DNA of 64,000 nucleotides, taken from the NCBI RefSeq assembly GCF_031143425.1, contig NC_090438.1, forward strand, positions 756,923,823 to 756,987,822, given 5' to 3'. Below are positions 45,651-59,000 of the stretch, piece after piece. Position 1 is the stretch's first letter, and every line of letters begins with the position of its first letter. The position numbers and the translations under genes were made by a program. A model generated the notes under the pieces. It was not told the origin of the DNA. It made no database searches and worked only from the letters and a program-made list of their open reading frames with translations. The stretch is from Pleurodeles waltl. Taxonomy: Eukaryota; Chordata; Amphibia; Caudata; Salamandridae.

Positions 45651-46854
45651 GTCTTCCTGACCTTCAAGGTGCTCCTTCACCCAGATTTCTAAATTATGTC
45701 ATTACAACCCATGGGCAGGTAATTTAAAAACGCCCCCTCGTTGAAGTGTGGAAAGATTTCATAACCATTGCAGGCTTCAATGCTTGAGATGTTGTATCTC
45801 GGGTCTGTACAAGATGAGTGGATCTTAACCTGTTGACTTCTGTGGACCTCCACTTAATAATTACAGGAACACAGGGACCCCTACTGAATTGTTATTGGAA
45901 GCCAGGGACCCCAGTCTAAGATTTTCGATGATTTGAACTACAAAACAATACAAAAAAATAGGGATACAAGCACTCATCAATCAACTATACAAATGATATA
46001 ATATTTTATTCAATTCACAAACAAATTTTTTAAAAAATCTACACTTTATTAGGAAGGGAAGAGCTTTTCTAATTTCAGTTGAGGCCACCCACTGTGCAAA
46101 CTATATACTTTTTGATGTACATGAACTGCTCATACGAATCAATTTGAGGACGTTAAATTGGGGTCTTATTTATCACTGGTTTTGCATCACCCTTGTGTCA
46201 TGTAAGGGGCGCAGGACCACGTAAAACATATAGTGAGATTCACCAAGCCACACAAGGCTACCTTGCATGGCCCTGCATGGCTTCATAAATCTCGAATAAT
46301 TCTAGGCAGCACAAGTCGCTGCGTTGAGTTACTCCGCCCAGGAATGCGTTCCATGGATGGAGTGTGGGTATTATCATGCAGCCAGCCACCTATGGATTAT
46401 GAAGCATTCTCAGATATACCAATACTGGCAGACCTGGGAACGCGTCAGAATACTATGCCTTCCCAGGGCATATGTAACAAGGAGAAATATTTTTATTTCT
46501 CTTCATTTTCACCTCTTTCTATGTGTGCTGCATTCTGCAGAAAACATAGAAAGAGGAAAAAACTGGTACTTTTGAACTGGTGTTGTGAAATATAGAAACC
46601 TCTGAGGAGACAAATGCATTGGAATATAATGATGAGCATCCTGTACATTTCTGTCAGGAATTACCTGGGTTGGTAAGTAGAATCATTTTCATCCATATTT
46701 TCATCCACCATGACACACCCATATTCATGGTCCGCATAGAGTCTGGGCTTTTTTATGCCCACAGGGGCTTTAGGTTAGGTTAGCCCTGCTCTTCCAGGGG
46801 GGGCCGATTTGCTCTCGCTAGGTCAGGAGAAGTCCCAGTACAGGTGGCACTATA
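45651..46854. other. Unrecognised non-coding sequence
   Basis: It may continue the DIRS host sequence at first, but I find no convincing motif. The frame at 46233-46595 shows no family signature. Confidence 0.35.
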
Positions 46855-46975
46855 TAGATATATATAAATTCACTGAAAAAAATCAAGGGTTACAGGTACG
46901 TTATAGTTAGGAAATAGATTATAAAAAAAAAACCTTAGAAATTTACCAAAAACAATACAGGAGCGTTATAGTTAG
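46855..46975. repeat. Short repeat with two GCGTTATAGTTAGG-like words
   Basis: CGTTATAGTTAGG occurs at about 46899 and again at about 46963, each preceded by ACAGG, with an A-run between. The second copy abuts the tail of the L2-like LINE. It looks like a small dispersed repeat. Confidence 0.5.
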
Positions 46976-47097
46976 GTTTTATTTATTTATTTAGATAGTT
47001 TTCAACAGCGCTGGCAAGGCCCGAGAGTATCAGAGCGCTTTACAACAGTATAGGTAATAAACTAACAAGTTCAAAGAGACAGTTATACATGTAGGTT

Positions 47098-50000
47098 TCA
47101 CAGGGTCAAGAAGATAAAGTGCCGGCAGTGGTGGGGTGGGAGGGTGAGAGATTCTTTGTGAAGTGAAGGTTGGTTGAGGAGGAATTTTTTTTGTTGCTTC
47201 TTGAAGATCAGGTGGGAAGGATTGGATCTGATGTGAACTGGTATGGAGTTCCAGATTTTAGGGGCGGTGCTTGAGAAGGTGCATGTCTGAGTTTTTTGCT
47301 TCTGGGTTTTGGGCAGGATGAGGAGGAAAGTGTTTGAGCTTTTTAGTGATCTTGTTTGACCAGCTTTCAGGAGTTTATTGGCGAGGTAGTCTGGTTTCTC
47401 GGTGTGAAGGGCTTTGTGGGTTAGGCAGGCAGTTCTGAATTTGCAGCGGGCTTCAATTGGGAGCCATTTTAGACTCTTCAGGGCAGGGGAGATGTGGTCA
47501 TATTTTTTTATTCCAGTCACCAGTCTGGCGGCTGCATGAAGGGTGGACCTCATGGGGGCAAGTTGGGATTTGTCCGTGCCAGTAAGGATGGAGATCCCAT
47601 AGTCTAGTCTGGAGAGCACCAGTGCTTGTGTGGCCTGCTTGAGATCGTCTTGGGGAATGAAAGAATTGATTTTGTTCAGCAGTTTTAGGCTGTTGAAAGC
47701 ATTGTTGGCGTTCTTCTTTGCTATGGTCCTGCAAAGTCAGGTTGGTGTCCAGAGTAATTCCCAGTGACTTGACCGTGTTCATAGGGGCAAGATTGCTTTT
47801 GAGAGCGTTGATGGATTTCAGCCATTCTTGCATCTGGGGGAGCTGATTCATTTTTGAAAGGAGGAGTATTTCCGTCTTATCCTGGTTGAGTTTCAGGTGG
47901 TTGTGGGATAGCCAACACTGAGTTTCTTTAAGGGTGTTGTTCAGGCGGTGAATGTCTTCTATAGAGCATATTTCAGTTGAGTGTCGTCAGCATAGAGATG
48001 GAAGAGGATGTTGGCTCAGTTGAGGATGGTAGTGAGTGGGTCCATGTAGATGTTGAAGAGTGTGGGTGAGAGGACGGATCCTTAGGGGACTCCTCTGGTG
48101 ATTATTGACATGGGTGAAGTCATGTTATGTATTTTTACTTGTGTTCGGTTTTGTAGGAAGGAAGAAAACCAGCAGAGGACTGTACCTTCTATGCCAACTC
48201 TCTTTTGGAGGGAGTCCAGAAGGAGCTTGTGCTCAACAGTGTCAAAGGCCACTGTTAGGTCGAGGAGAATCAGAAGGCAGCATCGGTCAGAGTCGAGGGA
48301 GTTGCGAAGGTCATCTACTATGTTGAGAATGGCTGTTTCTGTGCTACAGCCTTTTCTGAAACCTGATTGTAGAGGGTTAAGAAGGTTGTTGTTATCTGTG
48401 TGTTGGGTTAGTTGATGAAGAACACATCTCTCTAGAGTTTTGGCAAGGAAGGGTAGGTTGGAGACTGGTTGATAGTTATGAAGGTTGTTCGGGTCAGCTC
48501 CTGGTTTCTTTAGTATCAGTGTGTTTTGACCCAGTTTGAGGCAGTCAGGAATCACGCCAATTTTTAGGGAGCTGTTGATGATCTTGGTGCGGATAGGGGT
48601 GAGGGACTGGTGGAGTTTTTTTGTCAGGGAGGATGGGAGGTGGTCTGCTAGGTGAGAGGATGTTTTAGAGGTGGACAAATGTTTGGAGATATCCGTCGCC
48701 CGGAGTGGGCGAAAGACTACCCAGCTAGTGGGAGTATACTTTTGATTGTGGATAGGGAGATAGACTTCAGTTCTAAAAGGCGGGTTGTTAGAGGAGGATA
48801 GGTAGTGGATATTATTGTTTATGCTAGGCGGGGAGACTCTGTGTTTGGTGGAGTATCTGGTTCAAGGGAAAGCTCAATCTCTGTGATTTTATCGTTGAAG
48901 AAGTCTGCAAAAATGACACAACTGTCTTTGGTTGCAAGTGAAGGGTTGGGGGGTTGGTAGTTTGTTGTTTGATGATGTTGAAAACTCCTTTGGGCGGTTT
49001 TTGGCTCTGTCTAGAGCTTTGCGGAAGAAGGTGTTTTTTCCATTGGTTATGTATTTTTTGTAGTTTCTCCGTTCCCTTCTAAGTTGTTCAAGGTGTGTAG
49101 AGGAAGGGTCGGATCTCCAGAGTCTTTCGGCTGCTCTCAGTTTTATTCTTTCTGAATTGAGATCATTGTTAAACCAGGCTCTGAAAGGTGTGTTTCTCAC
49201 TCTTTTCAGTTTCATGGGGGCTAATTGGTCGAGTATGGTAGTAATAGTTGTGTTTTACTGGGTGGTTAACTCAGTAGTTGAGAGGTTGGCCAATGAGGGC
49301 GGTAGTAGGGAGCTGATTTTTTCTTTGAGGGTTATTAATGGGATTTGGTCAATGTTTCTTTTCCATTTGAGTGTCTTTTGTGGGTGGTTAGTGTGTTGGG
49401 GAGTTTTGTTAAGATGGAATAGAATAATGTGATGGTCTGACCAGTCGACAGGAAGAATATCGTTGATTGTGAGTGAGTCTTTATGAGCTATAATCGCATC
49501 TAGTGTAGCTCCTTTGATGTGGGTTCGGCCCTTGCAGTGCTGGGTAAGGTCTTTGCTGTGTAGAAGGTCATTTGAGGATTGGACAAGAGCATTATTATCG
49601 TCATTCAATTGGAGGTTGAGGTCACCCAAGATGATGAAGTTGGGGCATGAGAGGGAGCAGTGTGTTATTAGGTCAGCTAGGTATCCCCAAAAGGTAGGGT
49701 TTTACCTGGGGGATGGTAAAGTAGGTGCAAGGTCACATTGTCACTCATCCTGATGAAGGCATTGAGCTGTTCACATGAGTTGTAGCTGAATGTGTCTTAT
49801 CTTTATTATTATGAATGATGGCAATGCCTCCCCCATGGCGGTCTTTTCTATCTTTGTTGGTAATTGAGAAACCTGGTGGGATGAGGGTATCCATGATCGT
49901 CTGAGAGTGTTTAGTCAACCTAGTTTCTGTGATGAAGGCAATGTCAATGTTGTGATTTAGGATGGCATCAGCTAGATCCACAGCATGTTTGACTGCCGAT

Positions 50001-50371
50001 CAGCAGTTAATGAGCATACAGTTTGTATGCTGATAGACCTTGGGGTGTAGAGTGGAAGGGATCAGGGGGATGTTGACAAGGTGAGCTGGAGGGCTGGGTG
50101 AGGTTGGAGGTATAAGATTTCGGCCTAGACCTGTGATGACCTGAATATTGGATGGGGGGTTAGGTATGGGCAAGGGTGTGTTGTAAGATTGGGCGAGTTT
50201 TACTGCTTCATTGTGTGACAATGGAGCATTTGTTCTTTTTGGCCTTAGGCCGTTGAGGTAGTGGGGCCTGGAGGGCCAGTTAAGACTCTGGGGGGTGGTT
50301 ATATCAGGGAGTGGAGTGTGTGCCTGGATCAGAGGGGGGTGCAGCAGCGGGTTAAGGCTTCTCGCTATCAT
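47098..50371 (-). pseudogene. L2/CR1-like ORF2 (endonuclease and reverse transcriptase)
   Basis: On the - strand an N-terminal polar region starts at 50371. After a TGA in LINC-SAVKHAVDLADAILN comes the endonuclease: DIAFITETRLTKHSQ, RHGGGIAIIH, MGDLNLQLND, and DWSDHHIILFHL. The linker has THLEQLRRERRNYKKYITNG. The RT includes LKKPGADPNNLHNYQPVSNL, LQSGFRKGCSTETAILNIVD, LLILLDLTVAFDTVEHKLLL and an intact YADD box at 47994-47983. The C-terminus has LSRLDYGISILTG and TCTFSSTAPKIWNSIPVHIR. Layout and motifs fit L2-clade elements. About five frame breaks or stops make it inactive. Confidence 0.88.
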
Positions 50372-50399
50372 GTTGATTCCCTGTATGATGATTTCAAGT

Positions 50400-51285
50400 T
50401 GGGATTCTAGGTTGGTGAGCCGCTCGTTAATTTTAGATGTGAGAGTGAAGTTGGAGGGGGGGTGTGGGTGATGTGCTTCTTACTGTGTGGGGTCTGTTGC
50501 GATTGGGCCTGATGGTTCTCTAAAACCTTGGGTGATATGTGGGAGGAGACAGTAATAGAGTAGTTGGGATTGGTATCGGGGGTACGTTAGAGGTGAAATA
50601 GGAAGTGGGCAGAACATGAGTGTCTCTTCGATTATTTGAGTCTAGTCTGTTTATGGGAGGCAGGAGAGGGGGATTGGTAGAGGGAGCTGTTCTGGGGGAA
50701 TCTTGGGTAGGTTCAGGCAGAGAGGTGGTTTTGTGCGAGTGAATTGTGGTGGTGTAGACTTGTAAGCCTTTTAGGATGTTGGTATTGATGGTCGTTGGGT
50801 ATAGGGAGTAGGAGGCTGGGTCGGGGGAAAGGGGTTTGTGGCGATGAGTGGGCCGCTCAGGTTGTAGAGATTACCTATTGGAGAGGTGGGGGTGCTGAGG
50901 GTTGTATTGGAGAGGGGGTTGGTAGGGGGGGTAGAGTGTAATTCTATAAGGTTGGGGATCTTAGGGGGGTCGTGTGTTGCGGGTGATTGGCTCAGAGGTT
51001 AGTGTCATTGGCTTGAATCATGATGGTTCCATTTCTGAAGATGGAGATAATGGCATTACCCTGGAATGTGGGCGAGCTGGAGATAGTGAGTTTGCAGCCA
51101 TATGGGATGTTGGTGGTTTTGGAGGTGAGGAGGTAGCTGGTAAGGAAAGTGTTCCATCTAGCTGGGCGTTTAGTGAAGAAGATAAGATCTGTCCTTTTAG
51201 GGCCTTTATGGTCATTGAAGTAGGTGTCAGCAATTAGCAACTCAGGGTGTTGCCGGATTAGTTTGTGCTTAAAGTTTTTAAGCAC
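50400..51285 (-). pseudogene. L2-like ORF1 region
   Basis: The - strand frame at 51285-50992 reads MLKNFKHKLIRQHPELLIAD, then KTTNIPYGCKLTISSSP. It lies upstream of ORF2 in the position of an ORF1. I do not recognise a named domain. Further down, toward 50400, the sequence stays rich in Pro/Ser/Thr codons but is broken. Assignment rests mainly on position. Confidence 0.45.
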
Positions 51286-51299
51286 AGTGGGGGAGAGGT

Positions 51300-52640
51300 T
51301 GTTGGGGGGGGATATGGAGAAAGAGTGGGGGAAATGAGTAAGTGAGCGGGTTCCGCGGGGATCAACATCTTGGGCTTTTGTAGTTGGGGGTTATTGGTAG
51401 GGCAGGTTGGGGGTTGGAGGCTTTTGTAGTGTTTATCTGAGAGCTGAGTAGGCGGAATAAGAAGGTGGGGGGGGGAGAAAGGAATGTGAGGGTCCAGGTT
51501 AGTGGATGCTTGAATAGAATGTAAGGAGCTTCAAAAGAGTTAAAAAAAAAAAAATTATTTTATTTTTTTATAGTTGGGGTGATGCTCAGTCAGAGATTGG
51601 TCTTAGTATGGTGTTGATTATAGGGTCAAGGTGGGGGTGTTTTTAGGGTAGGATAGTCCTCTGTTAGTTTTTAGTAATCGAGGGGGTGAGCGGGGTGCTC
51701 CTGGTTATGTTAGTCCTACCTTGGTGTTACTACTAGATTAGGATTGGGTGGTCTTACTATTGTGTTGATTGCCAGTTGGCGATTGATTGTAAGTCCTACT
51801 ATAGTGTCAGTTCTCTTTTTAGGTTAAAAATGCGCGCCAGCATAGGATCATAGAGGGGCCAAAATGGTGGACCCTGGGGAGAGGGGGGGGGGTAGAGAAA
51901 TACGTGCAAGTAAGTTTTAGTCCAGGGGGCAGGTGCTTAAGGGCCTATTATCCCTCAGGAGGAATCACATAAGGGCATGAGGTTGGGGAGAACTGCTAGG
52001 TGAGGGGGGGTGAGGGGGTCGGGTGCTGACTTGTGTGGCGACACGGTCCGTCCCGTGTGGGAGGGCGTCCTCCGGTAATGGTGTGCGGAGGAGGGTGCGC
52101 TCCTAGAAAGTGACTTGTAGGCTACGAGTGGTGGGCCGGGCCGGACAAAATTGACTGCCCTCCAGCCACTCCGTTGTGAGCTTGTGGCAGAAGGATGCCC
52201 CCTAGGGGAGGGTGACCTCCAGTGAAGGAGCACAGAGAGGGACGCGCTTCCCCAAGACCGTCAGGAAGGCCCCCGAAGAGCAAAGTGTGTGGCGCGGAAA
52301 GGGCAAGGCCAAAACGAGTGCCTCCCCAAGCTGCCTCGCCGTCCGTCCGCACTCTGCTCGATGGGGGAGCGGGGAGCAGCTACCATGGCATCCGTCCGTG
52401 CTCCGCTTGCCAGGGGAGGGGGCCCCCAACCAAGAACGTGCGGAAGAGGGGGCCCCTCAAGCGCCCTGGAAGCTGGTGGCAGGAGGGAGGCAGCCGCTGG
52501 AATCTAACGAGAATGGCTGCCCTCCAGCCCAGAGGGAGGCGAGGGAGTGGAGGCCCTCACCTCGTCAACGGGGCTCCAGAACCAGGAGTTTAAAACCACG
52601 GCTGGGCGGCAGGCAGGCGGCAGAAGTCTGGGGAGAGACT
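51300..52640. other. 5' region of the L2-like LINE, no gene
   Basis: Mixed G-rich and GC-rich sequence with an A-run at 51541-51554. The GC-rich block at 51990-52640 gives overlapping frames on both strands, which is composition and not coding. It probably includes the LINE's 5' UTR. Confidence 0.4.
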
Positions 52641-54040
52641 TAGGTAAATCCGAAGGGTTCTTCTGTTGTTGGAGCCGACTGTTTGCTGTGAAGGCAGGCT
52701 CTGCTCCCTGTCGATTCCGAGAAGGGGGCGCTATAAAGCATAGTTCAGAGTCTTTCTTATGGTGATTTTAAAGTTGAAATGCCTGACGGGCATTTTGTTT
52801 CTTTTCTTCTCGGGGCGGCGGTTGCTGGGGGTGCCTGAGGGAAAAATTCTGTTTGGAATTTACATACACAAAACCACAGAAATTCAGCAGTTATCATTAG
52901 AGTTATCTCAAGAAACTATAACTTGTGCATTAATACCTCAGCTCCCGTGATGCACAGTTTTCTCATCAATCCTTTTACTGCAAAAGTTGCAGTGATATTA
53001 TTAATTATTTCATAGAAGATGTCATCAGTGATGTAATATGTGGGGTAATTAATAGTGCATGGCCAGCGCGCCCCCCCCCCTTCCTTTCCTATCCAAAAAA
53101 ATATATTTTTGGCCCCCAGTGGGGTTTCTGTGGGACCCCAGTATCAGGGTATTCCAACCCTGAACCCTTCTTTTTTTCAGCTTTTTCTTTCGGACTTGGA
53201 TGAGTCTGAGTCCCAAGATGACTACCACCACTTCCAGGTTGAAGTGGTGGTAGCCAATAAGATCTCATTTAGAAATCGCTGGGATCTGCGGACCCTCCGT
53301 ATCCCTAGATATCAATAAATCTTTTTTCTTTAATAACTCAAAAAAACTACTTAACAGATTTACAATAAAGTACAAAAAGCACTATTTCTGGACCAAGATC
53401 TATCATCCTGCCAAATTTGGTGAAGTTCTGTTCAGCGGCCCAGGCTGTAGTGTGTTCAAAATCCCTATGGGAAAGTGAATGGGGAAATTGTGTTTTGGGA
53501 CCCCCCCCTTTTTCACGGCCCCCCTTAATGATTTACCCCAAAACGTTCAAGACAGCAGCTGAAGTGAGTGGCAAACTAGATTTGAAAATTTGGTGAAGAT
53601 TCGTCAAACGGCGCCAAAGCTATTAGCAAAACAAAAAATACTTCAGCAATATAAACTAGATCCCTACTGTAACAACCCAATGGCAAGCTCGAGTTAGCAG
53701 TTTGAAAACTGCTCTGCCAGCCAGCTGTGGCAGACTAGGAGTCATGTTTTACTTTATCACACTTGTGGAGGTACAATAAGTGCTGCAGTTCCCAAGGGAC
53801 ACTGTACTTTACAGGCCTTGAGTACCCTTTGTTCCATATACTGGGGACTTATAAGTAGGTTAATTTATGTCAATTGCGAGTGCACCAACCACGAACAATC
53901 AGCAGCATTAGTCCAAAACATTGGGAGTGGTCATGCAAAAAGAGGCATTTATTTACACCTGTAATGTTTGATGTCCTTTTGACCTTAAAGTAGTATGGGT
54001 CCATTTTTGTTGTGTAAAACAGTTCACTAGCAGGTTGGAA
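52641..54040. other. Unclassified repeats, no gene
   Basis: Contains a hairpin at about 53220-53255 (TACCACCACTTCCAGG / AAGTGGTGGTAG), C-runs at 53071 and 53503, and moderately AT-rich sequence. It looks repetitive, but I cannot name a class. It ends at the left target-site copy of the non-LTR element. Confidence 0.4.
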
Positions 54041-54053
54041 TGACTAGTCTGAG

Positions 54054-54788
54054 GCCTCAGGAAGTGACGACGCCGGCTGCGAGGATCGCGGGCTCCGAGC
54101 AGGGGAAGCGAGACAGTGACGAGGTGTGGAGGCAAAGACGGAGCAAAGACGGAGCAGAGCAAGGGGCTCTGTCGGTGTTTGTATACTGCCGAGACCAGGC
54201 TCTTTCGGTGTCTGTGCGGCGGGCTCAGTCGGTGTTTGTGTGCCGTCGAGAGCGGGCTCTGTCGGTGTCTGTGTACCGTCGAGACAGCCGCATAGAGTGA
54301 GGAAGCAGCCGAGGTGGGCGGCAAAGGACAGAGCGCTTTGGAGGCATCTCGATACCTGTGTCGCCGTAGTCCCTAGAGGGGGTGCGATTGTTGGAGACTG
54401 CTGTGAAGGAGCTGTTGAAGCGCTACACGGGACTACAGCTCCCAGGAGCGCATGGGGAGCGCATGGGGAGTCTCAGCCGTGTATGTCCATCTGCCCATTG
54501 GTTGTTGACTCCCTATATTGCAGGTAGCCTACAGCTGCGCCCAGGACAAAGCCCGGATAAAGGGCGGACAGTTTGTGACGAGGTTCTGGTTTATACAGGC
54601 TGCTGACTTTTGTGACCTGTATACCTGTACACTGTGAGAGTTCATTAAGTGTATTTTTTTTTTTTGGGACTGTATGTAGGTTGTGTATATCACATTTTGT
54701 TTTCAAGCAGCCCTTATTATCTTATTATTCGTGTGTCATTTGGAAAAGCCTTATTCGATTTTAAAGTGATAATTTGTGACTGTTAAGC
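54054..54788 (+). promoter_or_regulatory. 5' UTR of the non-LTR element, with internal repeats
   Basis: Three or four related units of about 32-33 bp lie at 54165-54290 (GGCTCTGTCGGTGTTTGTGT and variants with GCCGTCGAGA). They are followed by a T-run and an AT-rich stretch before the ORF1 start. An internal promoter is expected here by analogy with other LINEs. Confidence 0.5.
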
Positions 54789-56011
54789 ATGTCAAAGCAA
54801 AAAGTCCCCTCTATACCCCAGACATTGGATAATTATTTAGTGAAGATTGTTAGTAAAATTAACTGCGAGAGGAGACAATCCCTAGGGCTTAGCGGCCCCC
54901 CCCCCCATTATCTAGTGTGCAACTTTCACCTGCTCCATTGGCTCTGGATGACAGTAGTAGTGTCTGCACTAATTCCGGTGTTCCTGATAGGGAAATGATT
55001 ATGCAGAATACTTCTACCTTAGCCGATCTAGAGGTTTCTACTGATCCCATAGTGCAACATCCACCTACCCCACTACCTAGAGTGGTTAGAGCATGTAGAA
55101 AGACCCAGACTAAACGTGGGGGTGCTCGGCCCGCAAAAAAAAGATTGGTTAGCCCCCTCAAGAATCCAGATAAGGATGAGGATAATACGGCAAATATCGA
55201 CGACGTTAAACTAGATGTAGAAAAAACAAAAAACTTAGTAAGTATTATTGACTTAAAGATTAAGGGTATTGTCAAACCTCTTATGGTAAAAATTGATCAG
55301 CTAACCGCGGAGGTTAATAGATTAGGAGATCTCCTCAAAAAAACACTGGTGGAAGCAGATAGTGTGTCAGCCCCAATAACAATAAGCAATCATGATACTC
55401 AGGTTGCTCCTCCCGGTGATGTTACAGGTTTAGATATTAGTAGGAGTGTTGTACTGAACTACCCGACAGCACAGTCCTTAGCCTGTAATGATAGCAAGGT
55501 TGTTTTAATACCTGATAGAAAAGAGGATTGGACTGAGGTAAGGCGCGCCATTAATCTCCCTCCTGACTGCGCACCATATGTGGTAGTTTTAGCTAATGTT
55601 CCCCCTGTTGCAAAGGGGAATCATCAGGAAACCCACGAGTCTTTAAAAAATAAAACCGTTTCCTGGATGCACAGGTATTGTGGATTCCCAACTGAACTTT
55701 CAGATCAAGTTCTGACTACCAGAAGGGTAAATTGGATAGGGAGCTCTAAGAAAAGTTTTAGTGGTGACTGTGTCATTATAAACTTTAAACACCCTCAACA
55801 TGCTGCCACTGTATTATTAAGAGCTGCCTTATTACCAATTACTGATAATAATGTGTGTGCCCGCTCGCTTGCTTTCTTTTACAGCCATCATAATAATGCC
55901 CCTTATGGGAGTAGAGGAAGTAGATTATGCCCTGCTACACACAGGCTATACCCTGATATTTCAATGCAAAACCGGTTTCAACCCCTAAGTTCTCTGGATG
56001 CAAATGATTGA
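54789..56011 (+). pseudogene. Non-LTR element ORF1 (one frameshift)
   Basis: The start MSKQKVPSIPQTLDNYLVKI at 54789 runs to a run of 11 Cs (54896-54906). There the frame shifts to the one that continues to 56011. After the shift come a basic patch (RKTQTKRGGARPAKKRLVSP), a predicted coiled coil (LVSIIDLKIKGIVKPLMVKI and following heptads, about 55220-55360), and a C-terminal region with YVVVLANVPPVAKGNHQETH and SGDCVIINFKHPQHAATVLL that could be an RRM-like fold. No CCHC knuckle is seen. The expected role is RNA binding and particle assembly. The shift may be real or a homopolymer sequencing error. Confidence 0.7.
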
Positions 56012-56059
56012 CTTAATGAGGGAGGGCAGTTCTTACCCCAGGGGATTATTATTCCCTGT

Positions 56060-59000
56060 GTGGATATCGGTATAGACAATACCATGGCCCAAGAGATGCC
56101 CAACAACACAGAAATTGAATTGGCGGTGGATATAAGGGCACCGCCCGACTGTGGGGACATAAGCAATTCAAACCAGAATGCGAATTGGGGACGAAACAAT
56201 GGTATGGTGCCTGATAGTAATTGTGTTAGGGGTAAGGATACTATTCCTATTGTTTGTTGGAATGTGCAGGGCTGAAATCGAAGGAGAGGGATCCGGGATG
56301 GTTAACGTTTGTTAATGCCCATGACATTTTATGTCTTCAAGAAACATGGTGTAAAGATGAAGTTAACTATGAGGGATTCGTTTCTTACAATTTACCGGCG
56401 TTGGGAGGTGGTATAGGTAGAGCGAAAGGCGGTCTCCTTATACTTGTAACGATCTGTCGTCCTATTGTGGTTAAAAAGTATATACCTGTAGGGGACCTTG
56501 TGCAGATCTTCTGGCTTGTGGATGACAAAGACCATAATGTTTTATTGATTAACTGTTATAATAACATTTTTGATGTTACCCGGGTCAAAGTAGTAACAGA
56601 CTTAGCCGGCGCTGTCGAAAATCTATGTCTGGAACAGAATGTTGTATTTGACTTCATCTGGGTAGGGGACTTCAATACTACTTTGTGCGATTTGTCTACA
56701 CAAAGGGTTTGTGGGGTTACTAACAGTGCCGGCTGGGATGTCCCGCATTTTGGACATAATAGTTATGGGGAAGCACTGCATAAGTTCATGGGCTGCTATG
56801 ACCTGGAAATAGTGGAGTGCTGTAAAGATGTTAATGGTTTACCCATTCCCACTTTTAAAAATTGGCACACCAGCTCGGTCATTGACCATGTGATCACATC
56901 TTCTAATATTAGTTCTTACTGTGATCCACCAAGAATTGAAGTAACTACCCTAAGTGACCACAACTGTATTATTCTGGACACTACCCTTTGGGCCGGTAGT
57001 TCGGTGGATGTGGGAATTATTATTTCTAATGTAGAACCACATAGGACTAACGGTGTAAGGCTAAGATGGATTGGTGAAAGAGCCGATGATTTAACTAGCT
57101 CCATAATTAATGAGAGCCTGCTGGACATTGCTTCTATTTTAAAAAATAGTTCTGACTCTGAGAGGGTTTTATATTGTTTTAACCAAATTAATAAAGCTAT
57201 TGATGCCAAGTTTACCAGTCGCAATAGTAGGCAAAGTAGGAACGGACCGAGATGGTTTAATCACCTTTGCACTTCCGCACTAACTGGCCTCAAGCAGGCT
57301 TTAGCAGCGAGGCCCAGGGACAAAAAACTGGTAAATAAATTAAGAATGGAATATAAATGTGCGCTCAAACAGAGGAAGGGTGAACTGCAGCAACAGGCTT
57401 GGGATTCCCTCAACCAAGCTGCTGAATTATCAAATTGTACATCATTTTGGGCCACGGTCAACTCGCCTTTTCTAATGGATGAAAAAACACCACAGTTGAC
57501 TTCTAATGTTTCTAGCGAGGGTTGGATTGCACATTTCTCCAGCATTTTTGACTCTGATAAAGACAATGATCCTAGTCCCAATAAGTGGCCTACTCTGCCT
57601 TTGGATATATCCGTTAGTGAGGTCAAATATGGTATACGGGCTAGCAAAGGAGGGAAAGCTCAGGGCCCGGACGGGGTACCTATAGACGTTTATAAAGCTG
57701 CGCCAGATGTCTGGGGCCCCCTTTTAACCATTGTTTTTAATGTTGCCGTGTGTGCCGAGGCCCCTGTAACTTGGGGTGAATCAATCATTGTGCCAATTCA
57801 TAAAAAGGGAAGTAGATCTGATGCTAAGAATTACCGCCCGATCTCTCTCCTTGACTCTTCAGTCAAGGTTATGAGTAGAGTGATGTTAGTAAGATTAGAG
57901 GAATGGGCTGAGCAGGATAGCATACTGGCTGATAGCCAGTATGGTTTTAGGAAGGGGCGAGGTACGCTCGACCAGTGCATCAATCTTGATCTACTGATCG
58001 GGAAGTATACTGAAGCGAAACCTGGTTCCCTGTATCTTTGTTTTGCTGACCTGAGCAGCGCATTCGATATGGTAGATCATTCCATTTTATGGCCAACTCT
58101 GTTAAATTTAGGAGCCCCAGAAGGCATAATCTTTTTCCTCGCTAGGTTATACGATAAATTGAAAACCAACGTACGTTTTGGAACCAGAGGAGAATGTACT
58201 CCAAAAATCTGTGTTACACGAGGAATTAGACAGAGTTGTGTTTTGGCACCTCTCTTATTTATTTTATTTATTAATGGAATTGATGATATTTTAAAAAAGG
58301 TTAATGCTGATGCTCCTCAGATCAACGGTGTTCCGGTGCCGGTGTTACTATATGCCGACGACGCTGTTTTACTCTCTTGAACCCCTGTCGGATTACAACG
58401 ACTAATGGATAGTTTTTCCTCCTTTATTAAAGATAGAAAACTAGTAATTAATAAGGGAAAAACGCATACCATGACCTGCGGAGCTAAAGCCAAAACGTTA
58501 AATGCCTTCTTTATAGACGGCGAAAAGGTGCAACAGGTGGATACATTTTGTTACCTAGGTATTACCTTCTCTAACGACAGGAAATGGAACAATGAATTTA
58601 ATAACATCCGGAATAAAATGGCAAAAAATGCTTATGGTATTTATAGATTTGCTGCAAAAGTTGGGGATCGTCGAACCAGGGATATGCTCAAGATTTAACA
58701 AGCTAGATGTGTGACTATTGCTCTGTATGGGGCAGGAGTATGGGGTTATAGCTGTACCTACAACTTACAGTTGGAGGAAAATATGTTTTTAAAAAAGCTC
58801 CTGTTTTTGCCCATCTCTGCCTCAACTGAATTAAGCCATCGCGAATTAGCCATTAATTATTTAACTGATCTGATATCACTTAAACCATTGATGGTCTGGC
58901 GGTCTTTTTGGCTTGGCGATGAGAAGCTACTTAACAGAACTATTGTTAAGGATTGCCTACGTTTGGATAAATATCGAGATATTCCCTGGGTTAAATATGT

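Larger units (their letters stand above)
46976..52640 (-). mobile_element. L2/CR1-like LINE, near full length
   Basis: The 3' end on the - strand is an AAATAAATAAATAAAACC tail at about 46975. Moving 5' it has a 3' UTR, ORF2 (C-terminus, RT, endonuclease) to about 50371, an ORF1-like region to about 51285, and a GC-rich 5' region. The 5' limit is uncertain (somewhere in 51.9-52.7 kb) because I found no duplicated target site. Stops and frame changes are moderately frequent. Confidence 0.75.

Noticed and set aside
52212..52643. 143-residue + strand frame in GC-rich DNA
   Set aside because: Overlapping frames on both strands and the position in the probable LINE 5' region indicate composition, not coding.
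56254..58380. 708-residue open frame as a possible host gene
   Set aside because: It has complete endonuclease and RT motifs, sits inside target-site duplications, and is the ORF2 of a retrotransposon.
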